Source: Pseudomonas sp. N40(2020) (GTDB lineage Bacteria > Pseudomonadota > Gammaproteobacteria > Pseudomonadales > Pseudomonadaceae). Taken from it: a stretch of 64,000 nt of DNA. Of this stretch, positions 16,243 through 24,645 are shown piece after piece. Location of the stretch: the NCBI RefSeq assembly GCF_014472415.1, contig NZ_JACSZV010000034.1, positions 1 to 64,000 of the forward strand, written 5' to 3'. A program made the translations under genes and the position numbers. The notes beneath the pieces are model-generated. The model was not told where the DNA came from, made no database searches, and saw only the letters and a program-made list of their open reading frames with translations. The number at the start of each line of letters is the position of its first letter. Within the stretch, counting starts at the first letter, position 1.

Positions 16243-18156
16243 TCACCCCTCTCTGACGATGAACAGAAATGTCTGTTGGTCGGAGACTATTTGGGTGCCG
16301 CCTACGAGATAGACGACCTTGCCGGGCTCGAGCATGTGCTTCCATTTCGATTTCCCTATCGTGGCCCTGAGTGCCGGAGTATTCATTTCCTCGCCTGGAT
16401 CAATCGGGCGTTGCACCTTTCCGTCCAGGGAGCTGGGGCGGATTCGCAGTACGAATACAACGTCCAGATTGCGGCGTTGAAACAGCAGAGCATCCTCGCT
16501 GAACATTCGGCTGGTGCGATCCACCTCATAACCGTTGCGCTGCAGAATTTCGCTGAACACACTGCGCAGGCTGGAGCCGGGGGTGTCCATGGCCTCGCGC
16601 CATAGCTGATGAAACATCTGTGTATCAAAGTCGATGCGTTCCAGAGCCTTTGCAAAGGGCGAAGGCAGCAACAGTGTCTGGCTGAGCAGACGGGAGCCGG
16701 TTTGTGTGGGCAGGACGGGCAGCATCATCAACGGGTCAGCCAGTTCGCGGCGCGAGGCGGCGGCAAGGGTCCTGTGTTCCCAGTGATAGAAAGTGTCAAA
16801 CAGCACGCGCAGTCCCTCACCGTTGATGACTTCGCTTTGATTGGCCTCGTTGAACACTGCTCGGGCGATTGCGTCCGAGGAGTGTTCGGACAAATACATA
16901 AAGGATCTGTTTACAGTCTGAGCCAGCGAACGCTCGAACGATGGAAGTTCCACCACCGTCCATGTGTCATCTTTTTTCACGGCCCACTTCGGTTGCAGCG
17001 ATGGATCGTTGGTCAGCATTCGCTCGAACGCGTCGTATCGACTCGGGGTAAATAGTGGGTTTTCCAGGTACACCAAGGTCGTGTCGGCCGTCACGCGTTG
17101 CGGCACGATCACAAAGTGCTGACCATCAACTTCTATGGAGTCGTGCCATTCAGGCTTGAAGGTTTTCCCCCAGTGCCTCCAATGCCCGGCGGAGCCAGCC
17201 TGCGTGAGTGGTCGAGCACCAGACAATTGATCGGTTAACGGCTGCGTGCCACTTTGCTCAGTCTCGTCTGCCAGGCGCGGGCGTTTGCCACGGTCGGACG
17301 GCGGTTCGTCCAATACCACGGCAGGTCTTTCATGAGCCGTTGGCGAAATTTCTTGCGGCGGATTAGGCTCCGGCGTTTTTACCCTCCACCGTTTATTACC
17401 CGGTATCTGCTCGACCTGCGCGCCAAGCGCGTGCCGGTCGTGAGCAGACGCTTGCTGATAGTTGCCATCCGGTTGTTGGCGTACCAGGAAGGTGGCTCCG
17501 TCTTCCATATCCACATACGTTGCTCCCCGCTTGTCGTGACGAATTCCGTCCGGGGTCTGTTGGGCACTTGTCAGCCACGCTGCCTGTTCGGCTGGCAAGG
17601 GTAGGGGGGATTTCCGGCCAAGTGGTGCTTCAACTGTCGTTTGACGATCAGCCTCTGCCCTGAGGCTCGGCGGGTGTGCTGCTTCGGGGCGCCACAGGGG
17701 GCGTCCCTCGATCTGTTTCAAGAACGGGCCCGGCTCCCCCAGACCTGGCGGCCAGAACACCTGATAGCGCCCATTCGGGTGGCGTACGACTTGAAGATAA
17801 CCTTCGCCTGCCACATGAGCATACGTGCCGCCTTCCGGGCTCTGAAAAAGACCGTTGTCGGTTGCGCGCAACAGGTGGGATTTATCAGCCGGCCAGGTAA
17901 TAGCGTTCATATTGACCTCCAACAACCTGGCGACCGAGTCCGGGAGTGTGCTGACCGTTATAGGCGGCGGCCGCTCAGCACCGCCGGGTGCAATATCTCC
18001 TGAAGCATCAGGCGTGCGAACCCAGGCAGGTACCGCAGACCCGGAGGGCTCTACGAGCAAACGGTTGCCCGACGACTGATCCGATACCGATCTCGTCGCG
18101 GTCGGCACGGAATCAACTGAGGTTGCTGCGGGTATTTTCTTGGGTGGTTTCGCCAT
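16243..18156 (-). CDS. Effector-like protein of unknown family (copy 2)
   Basis: 637 residues, start MAKPPKKIPA with a good ribosome binding site (GGAGCACCAGGG). Residues 1-80: Pro/Ser-rich, low complexity. Module A (about 85-156) and module B (about 192-258) are divergent copies of one unit with pattern DG-x-x-Y-x-x-x-G...DGxYQ...QIxGxxxWR. A linker with KRPRL (291-295) follows, then a conserved C-terminal region (325-637) ending GKVVYLVGGTQ...FIVREG. No signal peptide and no transmembrane segment. 40 bases after copy 1, same strand. I do not recognise the family; host-directed function is inferred from the motif and neighbours only. Confidence 0.75.
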   Translation of the reverse strand: MAKPPKKIPAATSVDSVPTATRSVSDQSSGNRLLVEPSGSAVPAWVRTPDASGDIAPGGAERPPPITVSTLPDSVARLLEVNMNAITWPADKSHLLRATDNGLFQSPEGGTYAHVAGEGYLQVVRHPNGRYQVFWPPGLGEPGPFLKQIEGRPLWRPEAAHPPSLRAEADRQTTVEAPLGRKSPLPLPAEQAAWLTSAQQTPDGIRHDKRGATYVDMEDGATFLVRQQPDGNYQQASAHDRHALGAQVEQIPGNKRWRVKTPEPNPPQEISPTAHERPAVVLDEPPSDRGKRPRLADETEQSGTQPLTDQLSGARPLTQAGSAGHWRHWGKTFKPEWHDSIEVDGQHFVIVPQRVTADTTLVYLENPLFTPSRYDAFERMLTNDPSLQPKWAVKKDDTWTVVELPSFERSLAQTVNRSFMYLSEHSSDAIARAVFNEANQSEVINGEGLRVLFDTFYHWEHRTLAAASRRELADPLMMLPVLPTQTGSRLLSQTLLLPSPFAKALERIDFDTQMFHQLWREAMDTPGSSLRSVFSEILQRNGYEVDRTSRMFSEDALLFQRRNLDVVFVLRIRPSSLDGKVQRPIDPGEEMNTPALRATIGKSKWKHMLEPGKVVYLVGGTQIVSDQQTFLFIVREG

Positions 18157-18196
18157 CCCTGGTGCTCCATTCGTCTATTGATTTTTTTGTAGGCCG

Positions 18197-19894
18197 TCAC
18201 CCCTCTCTCACCATAAAAAGAGTCGGTTTTCCCTGGTCAGTCTGTTGCGTGCCACCCATCAAATAGATGACCTGGTTCTGTGCCATATGAAGGTCCAAGG
18301 TCCGCTGTGTCGTGACACTCAGTCTTGACTGGAACACCGAACTGGAAATTTCGGCACCTGGCAGCGTGGGGCGAGGAATCGAGCTTCCGACGATACGCGG
18401 CAGCTTCAACACGAACACGGCAGCGATGCCTTCGCGGTGAAAGATCAGCGCCCCTTCTTGCAGAGCGCGTGTGGATGGATTGACGCTGTAACCGTTGTCT
18501 TGCAGAAGCGTGGTGAATAACGCGCGCAAGTTGGCAGGTGTAGGGGCGGCTGCGTACGTATCCCATGGCCCGGAAAATTTTTGCGGATCAAAGTCGAGAC
18601 GCACAAATGGCACCGAGGAGGAAGAGGGCAGTGAAAGGATACCGCCGGGATACAGTTTGTCGGGACGAGTGGGCAGCGTGGGCAGCAGCATCAATGGGTC
18701 CAGAAGACCTCGAGTTGTCGGTGCTTCGTTGTTGACGCGATCTGTCCAGTGTCTAAACGTCAGCACCATCATCGATAGCGCGTGGTTGTCTACCGCTCTG
18801 GATTGCGTGCTGTGATCAAACACGGCTCGTGCGATGGCACTCTGAGAATGATCGGACAAATATTTGAAGGCACCGGCAACGTACTGCGTCATCGGCATTT
18901 CAAAGGGGGGATGGTTTTCCAGTACGTTCCATTGGCCATTGCGCTTGAGCGCCCATTTCGGTTGACGTGAAGAATCTTCGCGCAGCATGTGTTCAAACGC
19001 GTCATAGCCGCCTTCAGGTGCAAATCCAGGATGTTGCAAATAGACCAGGCCCGTATCGGGTTGCCGTTCTCGGGACACGATCTGGTAGTAAGCCCCGCCT
19101 ATTTCTATCGAATCGCCTGTTTCTGGTCGGGTCACTTTTGCCCAGTTGCGCCACTGGCCCGAGGACAGATCCAGTACGCCCGCCTGCCGGGAAAACAGGG
19201 TTTGCATGAGTGTGTCGGCATCTGTCGATACGTTGTCGGTCTGTTCCGGACGCGACCGTTTGCTCGGGCCGGGCGTCGCTTCAGCTGTTTCGACAGGTGA
19301 AGAATCAGGGGCCGGCTGTGGACGTTTCGCGGTCGCGGTTACGGGCTCTATTCGCCGCCAGAGTCGGGTTCCGGGGATCTGTTCGATCAGGTCTCCGGAC
19401 GGGCTCAATTCACCGGCATGGGTCTGTTGAAAACTGCCGTCCGGGTTCCTGCGTACCATCACGGTTCCGCCGTCCATTTCGACATAGGTTTTTTTGTGTT
19501 TGTCGTACCGTATGCCTTCTGCCGAGCTTTCAGCACTGGTCAGCAGGGCTGCCAGTTCCGGATCAATGAATTGGGGAGGTTGTGGACTGGCACCGCGAGG
19601 CACATCGATAGCGCTCGCCTGATGTGTCGCCGAATCGGGTGATGGACCCAGACCCGCACGGCGCGTAGGTGAATGCTGTTGAACATCGAGCATTTGGCTC
19701 ACGATAACGCTTGGGCGTTGGCCGATTGCCTCGGGCATGACGGTTGCTGTAGAGGATCCGGGTGTCGAATCACTGCCAGCAATTTCTCCCGCGTCCAGGC
19801 GAAGGGCGCCAGGTGCGTCGGGCAATGCTCTTGGTGTGCTTACCGAGGGATCGACTGACGTTGAGCCTGCAATTTTCTTGGGTGGTTTAGCCAT
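18197..19894 (-). CDS. Effector-like protein of unknown family (copy 1)
   Basis: 565 residues. The start at 19894 (MAKPPKKIAG) is shared with copy 2 and has a CGGAG ribosome binding site; the frame to 19945 is longer but unsupported. The first of the two modules seen in copies 2 and 4 is absent; the second (about 115-181, EGIRYDKHKKTYVEM ... EQIPGTRLWRR) is present. Basic motif SKRSRPE at 211-217. Conserved C-terminal region from QWRNWAKVTRPE to QVIYLMGGTQ...FMVREG. First of four tandem paralogs, probably one transcript with copy 2. Function unknown. Confidence 0.75.
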   Translation of the reverse strand: MAKPPKKIAGSTSVDPSVSTPRALPDAPGALRLDAGEIAGSDSTPGSSTATVMPEAIGQRPSVIVSQMLDVQQHSPTRRAGLGPSPDSATHQASAIDVPRGASPQPPQFIDPELAALLTSAESSAEGIRYDKHKKTYVEMDGGTVMVRRNPDGSFQQTHAGELSPSGDLIEQIPGTRLWRRIEPVTATAKRPQPAPDSSPVETAEATPGPSKRSRPEQTDNVSTDADTLMQTLFSRQAGVLDLSSGQWRNWAKVTRPETGDSIEIGGAYYQIVSRERQPDTGLVYLQHPGFAPEGGYDAFEHMLREDSSRQPKWALKRNGQWNVLENHPPFEMPMTQYVAGAFKYLSDHSQSAIARAVFDHSTQSRAVDNHALSMMVLTFRHWTDRVNNEAPTTRGLLDPLMLLPTLPTRPDKLYPGGILSLPSSSSVPFVRLDFDPQKFSGPWDTYAAAPTPANLRALFTTLLQDNGYSVNPSTRALQEGALIFHREGIAAVFVLKLPRIVGSSIPRPTLPGAEISSSVFQSRLSVTTQRTLDLHMAQNQVIYLMGGTQQTDQGKPTLFMVREG

Positions 19895-20115
19895 TGAATT
19901 ACTCCGATGCAGCGCGCCTTCCATGAAGTTCAATGGGCGCGCCAAAATGATCTGACGAACTCGCGCGACGACGGCTTTTGCAATCGCATGGCGAGTATCA
20001 AGAGGCTTATGGTGCGCAAGCGGGGGACATGGCGTGCGGTATATATGTATGGCTTCGTAGACAAGTAATGCGAGGCGTTACGGGGGTATTGGGAGGAGCG
20101 ACAAGGGAAGCGTGG

Positions 20116-20145
20116 AAACCCTCACCGCTGGCGCGCTGAGGGTTT
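20116..20145 (-). terminator. Hairpin after the RTX-type toxin gene
   Basis: Inverted repeat AAACCCTCA / TGAGGGTTT with a 12-base loop, 16 bases after the stop of the 1177-residue gene. No clear T-run follows, so termination is likely but not certain. The rest of the 19895-20160 gap shows no gene and should hold the promoter of copy 1. Confidence 0.5.
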
Positions 20146-20160
20146 GAGTTGTTTTCGGTG

Positions 20161-23100
20161 TTATGCGGGAGGCACCTGGATCAGCGTCGGTGTTTTGAAC
20201 ATGTCGGGCAATTGATGGCTGCAACGGTTCAGGATTTGCAATTCCGAAGACTCGATGACTCGAGACTTGTCGCTATCCAGTATCCATCGGCGTGTCGGCA
20301 TGCTGTAGCGCAGTGTTCCAGTTCTATCGTCGGTGAGGACGACGTATCTGACTCTCAGTAACTTGTCTGCGATCAATGAGAATTCGTCAGGCAGCGCCAC
20401 TTGCGGGTCGGAAGGCTCATCAAAAAATCTGGCATCAAGACCGTCCAGATAAATCCTGTCGAAGGAAAGGTCGACCGTGTGAACAACGCCCTTTGCGGTG
20501 ATAACACGTACTTGGTCGATGAGGTCTTCGCTCTCGTAAATCGGCAGATGAATAGTGCATGTACCGATCTGTAATTGGTTGTTTTCGAGTTTTATCTCGA
20601 CCTTGCCGAGGTCGGTAGCGTCTAGATCCCAGGTCGAGGCAAACGGCAAGCGGATCTCGGAGGTGGCGAGTGCTCCCGGCGTTCCCAGACGAATACTCAT
20701 GTTGGCTGCCAGGTGAATCAGGTAATTGGAACCTTGGCCTGCCAGACTTTCTATCGCGGTCTGGTTCGGGTAGGAGGTGAGCTTGGCGCAGGCGTATTTG
20801 TCTGAATCAAGGCCAGGGACTTCATTCTCCGGTAGTTCATAAATGACCTCGCCGGTATGAAACTTCAACGGAAGTGAGATTGGTGTCGTCCATTTCGTGA
20901 GGGTGTAGACAGCATACTTTTGGTCAGTCGGCGCCGTTTCGGTTTCTTTAGGAAGAACCGCATTGATTGACAGCCCGTCCTTGAAGACGAGCATCAGTTT
21001 ATAGTTCAGGTAGATGGCCATTGTTCTCAGGATTTTTAAGATATTCATGGGGTCATCGCCCCCCCTCGCATATGCAAGGTTTTTGACAGTCAATGACTTC
21101 TCACCCATGTAATAGGTCAAGTCACATGCAATCATCAAATCCTCGGTGACTTCTGCCAGTCGTGCCGAAAAGTGCGCTTCTACTTTTGTCAATTCATCGC
21201 TTGTGTAGTCCAGGAAGAGTTTGGTAATGCCGTCGGTGCGTTTTGCTGAGTGGATTGTGGTGTGCTTCGACGTTCTAGGGATGAAATAACTGATGTCATT
21301 GTTATGTTTGATGATGCATTCAGAATCGTAGAGAATAACCGCTCTTTCCGGTTTGCCATAAAGTGTAACGTCAAGCTGGATGGTGGCGGGGTCATCGGAT
21401 TCGAGGGTGTCAGGCAAATCGGGGAACAAGTGAAAACCATCTTTGGTAATAAAGGTCAGTTTGTTGTTTTTTAGCTGATGTTTATTGTCGATTGTTTCGT
21501 AAACATCTTTTATCGTCAGTACGTTTCTTGGTCTGTGGTAGTAGTCGAATTTTGATGTGATGACCAGTGCATTCTCTTCGATGACGACACTTTCGATTTG
21601 GTCCTTTCTCCAACTCAACGCGATGAAACTGTCCTGCTCCCCGTCCTCCGTGATCTCGATGCGGCCATCGACATGGGCGATTACATACCCGTCGGCGCCC
21701 GCTTCACCTGACGCTGACGCACCCTCATGGAGCAAGTAGATCTGGTCGTCACCGCCCCGCGCTTTAATCGTGTCCTTGCCGCGCGACTTGATGATATTAG
21801 AGTCATCCGTACCGTAAACACTGCTTGTCGCACCCGTTACGGTTTCAACATTCTCGATACTCTCCAACAAACTGTGGTACGTATATTTTTTTCCATCCTC
21901 AGCATTCGTATCGGGGCTGACGACATAGAGATTTTCTTCCTGTAAGTCGACGTCGTAGCCAAAGGGTTCTGTGTCCGAGTTGTAATACTTCCCGCCCAGC
22001 ACCAAGGTGTCGTTGCCTTCGCCACCTGTCAGCTTCGAATAGTTTACGACTGCCAATTTTTGCTTGATCAGATCCGCTGCGCCCTCGAAGACAAACCGAT
22101 CGTCTTTCAAACCTCCGGTGAGATTTTTTTTCCCTGCCCCGTAATGAAAGGCGTTCGGTTTCTGTTCCACACCCTTTATCGAGTCCTTGCCGTCGCCAAT
22201 GAACCACAGAACACCTTTGTTTTCGCCCGCGGTTCCCAGTTGCGCGCCGGGCGTCTTGTCAGTTACGCCGTCGCGAGCATCGATCGTGTCGTCCAGCCCT
22301 TTGACTCGAGGAACATTTACAGTTTCCCATCCGTCCTGTTTAGTCCACCAGTTACGAGTCCATTTCCGGGTCGGTATGAGCTCCACGTCGAACGATCCGT
22401 TAACGACAGCCTCGGTGGTGTCCTTCAATTCAACGTCCAGCAATCTCCTCGCGTTCTTTTCGAATTGCTTTGTATGTTCGACCCGGGTTTTGGCAATCAG
22501 GTAGCGATCCTGAACACTGGCTTCAGGATCCTGCATGCAGAACGCGAGCATGCCTGTGCGCCAACGTTCATCGAGGCTGAGTTCGATGTAGTCATCGATG
22601 TCATCCACGACTCGCACCGCGCCGTAAACCTGCGATCCGATTGCCAGGAGCGCCCCGGCGACTAGTCCAACGGGGCCAGCCAACGAAAAACCGGCCATTG
22701 CTGCCGCGCCGAGTAGCACAGTCATGGCGGCGCTGGTAATACTCAAACCGGCGCTGACGTAATGGTCCATGGCCTCTTTGCCGGTTGCCTTTTCAGCGGC
22801 GTTGAAAGATCGGACTGCGGTGTAAAGATCGAAAGGCAGTGTCAGCGCGCCACCGATCAAACCACCGGAACGGCCCAGCCTTACCGCGAACCGGGTTTTG
22901 GCGAAATCCTTATAGGCGCTTTGCCCGGCCGTGAGCATTTGTGTGGCCATTTTAGTCACTGCTATATCGACAGCAATGGAACCAAGTTCTGTGACGATGC
23001 CGCCGGTATTGATTACCACCTCAACGGTATTGTTTTTTCTGATGGCATCGATAATGCCGCGGATACCCATGAAGATTCCGAAGCCTTGAATTCCGACACT

Positions 23101-23694
23101 TGATCCGACCATGGAATAGCTTTTGACCATTGCAACTGCACGAGAGTTACTCTTCGGCAGGTTGATATGCTGGATGTTGAGTTGTTGTGCCGAGTCTAAA
23201 AGCTTGCTCAGCTTCTTGAAGTATCCGTCCGGATCACTCTCGCCCTTGATGTCATCTTTCATCATGGGAGGAGCGGTTAACGGGCGCCGGCTGGCAATTT
23301 CAAACAGCAGGGTTGGCAGGAGATAACTATCCGTCCCGGTCGATAGCTTTATATGCTTGTCTATGTCGGCTGAACTGAGTTGCAAGGTGTTGATGAAAGA
23401 TTGGCTTGGCACACGAAAAAAAGTGTTCTGACCATTCAAACGTTGACCACCAATTGTTGCTCCCAATGCGTCGAGCGCGACTCGCGTTACTAAAGTAGAG
23501 TCAATCTTGATCGGGCCGAACAGATCATCGACCATTTTCAGCTGACCTGTACTGGTTTTTCCAGGGTTGGTGCCCGTGTCGATGTCGCTCTTTAAATCGA
23601 AGGTCGAGTCGTTGCGTTCATTGGCGTAAAAACCAATATCGGTAATTACAACAGCGTCAGTTTGTATAACGGCATCTTGAATCAGTGTGGCCAT
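20161..23694 (-). CDS. Large RTX-repeat protein with TcdA/TcdB- or Mcf/FitD-like pore region
   Basis: 1177 residues, good ribosome binding site (AAGGATG). No signal peptide. Two long hydrophobic, Gly/Ala-rich stretches (about 193-260 and 276-360, e.g. SAAMTVLLGAAAMAGFSLAG) resemble the pore/translocation region of large clostridial toxins and of Mcf/FitD insecticidal toxins. Short Gly/Asp-rich repeats of RTX type follow (about 497-530, 556-566, 624-650; e.g. LTGGEGNDTLVLGG, KARGGDDQIYL). The last 480 residues are beta-rich and not recognised. No glycosyltransferase or protease part is visible, and no type I secretion genes are nearby. Base composition is more AT-rich than the flanks. Toxin role is inference. 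Confidence 0.6.
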   Translation of the reverse strand: MATLIQDAVIQTDAVVITDIGFYANERNDSTFDLKSDIDTGTNPGKTSTGQLKMVDDLFGPIKIDSTLVTRVALDALGATIGGQRLNGQNTFFRVPSQSFINTLQLSSADIDKHIKLSTGTDSYLLPTLLFEIASRRPLTAPPMMKDDIKGESDPDGYFKKLSKLLDSAQQLNIQHINLPKSNSRAVAMVKSYSMVGSSVGIQGFGIFMGIRGIIDAIRKNNTVEVVINTGGIVTELGSIAVDIAVTKMATQMLTAGQSAYKDFAKTRFAVRLGRSGGLIGGALTLPFDLYTAVRSFNAAEKATGKEAMDHYVSAGLSITSAAMTVLLGAAAMAGFSLAGPVGLVAGALLAIGSQVYGAVRVVDDIDDYIELSLDERWRTGMLAFCMQDPEASVQDRYLIAKTRVEHTKQFEKNARRLLDVELKDTTEAVVNGSFDVELIPTRKWTRNWWTKQDGWETVNVPRVKGLDDTIDARDGVTDKTPGAQLGTAGENKGVLWFIGDGKDSIKGVEQKPNAFHYGAGKKNLTGGLKDDRFVFEGAADLIKQKLAVVNYSKLTGGEGNDTLVLGGKYYNSDTEPFGYDVDLQEENLYVVSPDTNAEDGKKYTYHSLLESIENVETVTGATSSVYGTDDSNIIKSRGKDTIKARGGDDQIYLLHEGASASGEAGADGYVIAHVDGRIEITEDGEQDSFIALSWRKDQIESVVIEENALVITSKFDYYHRPRNVLTIKDVYETIDNKHQLKNNKLTFITKDGFHLFPDLPDTLESDDPATIQLDVTLYGKPERAVILYDSECIIKHNNDISYFIPRTSKHTTIHSAKRTDGITKLFLDYTSDELTKVEAHFSARLAEVTEDLMIACDLTYYMGEKSLTVKNLAYARGGDDPMNILKILRTMAIYLNYKLMLVFKDGLSINAVLPKETETAPTDQKYAVYTLTKWTTPISLPLKFHTGEVIYELPENEVPGLDSDKYACAKLTSYPNQTAIESLAGQGSNYLIHLAANMSIRLGTPGALATSEIRLPFASTWDLDATDLGKVEIKLENNQLQIGTCTIHLPIYESEDLIDQVRVITAKGVVHTVDLSFDRIYLDGLDARFFDEPSDPQVALPDEFSLIADKLLRVRYVVLTDDRTGTLRYSMPTRRWILDSDKSRVIESSELQILNRCSHQLPDMFKTPTLIQVPPA

Positions 23695-23853
23695 GTGAAC
23701 ATCCTTGTCCAGGCAGGTTTTGATTGGGGGAGTGATGTTAGTGATGTGTTGTATGTACTGTATATCGGCGGGTTGTTGCGATGTATTGCAGTTTTTGCAT
23801 GTAATGGCTGGTGACTTGATTGCTGAGTGGAAAATAATAATTAAGGAATGTAA

Positions 23854-23886
23854 CCACCCTGAATTTGATGTGAGTATTCAGGGTGG
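23854..23886 (-). terminator. Hairpin downstream of the LysE gene
   Basis: Perfect inverted repeat CCACCCTGAAT / ATTCAGGGTGG with an 11-base loop, 39 bases after the LysE-family stop codon. The minus strand after it is AT-rich but has no strict T-run. It also marks the right edge of the AT-rich island. The remaining gap to 23695 is AT-rich and should carry the promoter of the RTX-type gene. Confidence 0.55.
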
Positions 23887-23925
23887 GGGCTCATAAACGA
23901 TAAGACCGGATCTCGTTTAAATTAA

Positions 23926-24555
23926 TTAGTGGCTACTGAGCAATGAAACAGCGCCTGCACCACCAAACAAACCGGCACTGATCCGATTGAACCAACTTTG
24001 CCCCTTGCCGCTGCGCAGATAGCGCGCTGCGCCATGGGCGCCAAGCCCGTAAGCCAGCTTGCACAGCAGATCCAATACCGTCCAGGTCGCTATCATGATC
24101 AGCAACTGGGGCAGGAACGATTGTTCGGCGCTGAGGAACTGCGGCAGGAAAGCAGCGAAGAACAGGATGTCTTTAGGGTTGCTTGCACCAAGTACGAAAG
24201 CTCGCCCGAATAGCGCACGGAAACGTGGCACGGGCGCCGCTTGCGGCACTTCGGCGCCGGTCGATGGTTGACGCGATTGCTGCCAGCTCTGCCAGGCAAG
24301 GTAGAACAGGTACAGCGCGCCGACGATTTTCAGAGCACTGAACAATTGTTCCGAAGCCAGGAGCAGGGCGCCCAGACCCAGCGCAGATGCACTGAGCAAA
24401 CAGATCGAGGCAATCACGCCGCCGAGAAACGCCGGGTAAGAGCGGCGCAAACCGTAATTCAGACTGTTGCTGATCATCAACAACGACAGTGGCCCGGGAA
24501 TCAGGATCACCACCAATGCAGCACCGCTGAACAGCAGCCAGGTTTCCAGACTCAT
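23926..24555 (-). CDS. LysE family amino-acid/metabolite exporter
   Basis: 209 residues, six hydrophobic segments; RhtB/LysE exporter family. The N-terminal block ALVVILIPGPLSLLMISNSLNYG is the family signature (PGP), and GASNPKDILFFAAFLPQF is the second conserved block. The ATG at 24555 is chosen for its GGAGGAAAG ribosome binding site. It lies 90 bases after the purine permease on the same strand. Substrate unknown. Confidence 0.92.
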   Translation of the reverse strand: MSLETWLLFSGAALVVILIPGPLSLLMISNSLNYGLRRSYPAFLGGVIASICLLSASALGLGALLLASEQLFSALKIVGALYLFYLAWQSWQQSRQPSTGAEVPQAAPVPRFRALFGRAFVLGASNPKDILFFAAFLPQFLSAEQSFLPQLLIMIATWTVLDLLCKLAYGLGAHGAARYLRSGKGQSWFNRISAGLFGGAGAVSLLSSH

Positions 24556-24645
24556 CACTTTCCTCCATTTTTTGTTGGTATCGAGAATGTGCAAAAGCCC
24601 CACCCGCAGGGGTGAGGCTGTTGTGAAGCTTGAACCGCGAGACGC

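Noticed and set aside
13507..19894. CRISPR array or other direct-repeat array in the island
   Set aside because: The similarity there is between coding paralogs; no regular short repeats with spacers occur anywhere in the window.
19895..20160. hrp-box promoter (type III secretion) before copy 1 of the effector-like family
   Set aside because: No GGAACC...CCAC pattern on the minus strand in this gap, so type III delivery cannot be argued from the promoter.
20161..23694. Type I secretion system beside the RTX-type protein
   Set aside because: No ABC transporter, membrane-fusion or TolC-like gene is found within the island or its flanks; the export route remains open.
13452..23925. Prophage or integrative element ends (att sites, integrase, transposase)
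   Set aside because: No integrase, transposase, tRNA or direct repeats at the borders of the AT-rich block; only hairpins at 13425 and 23854 mark its edges.
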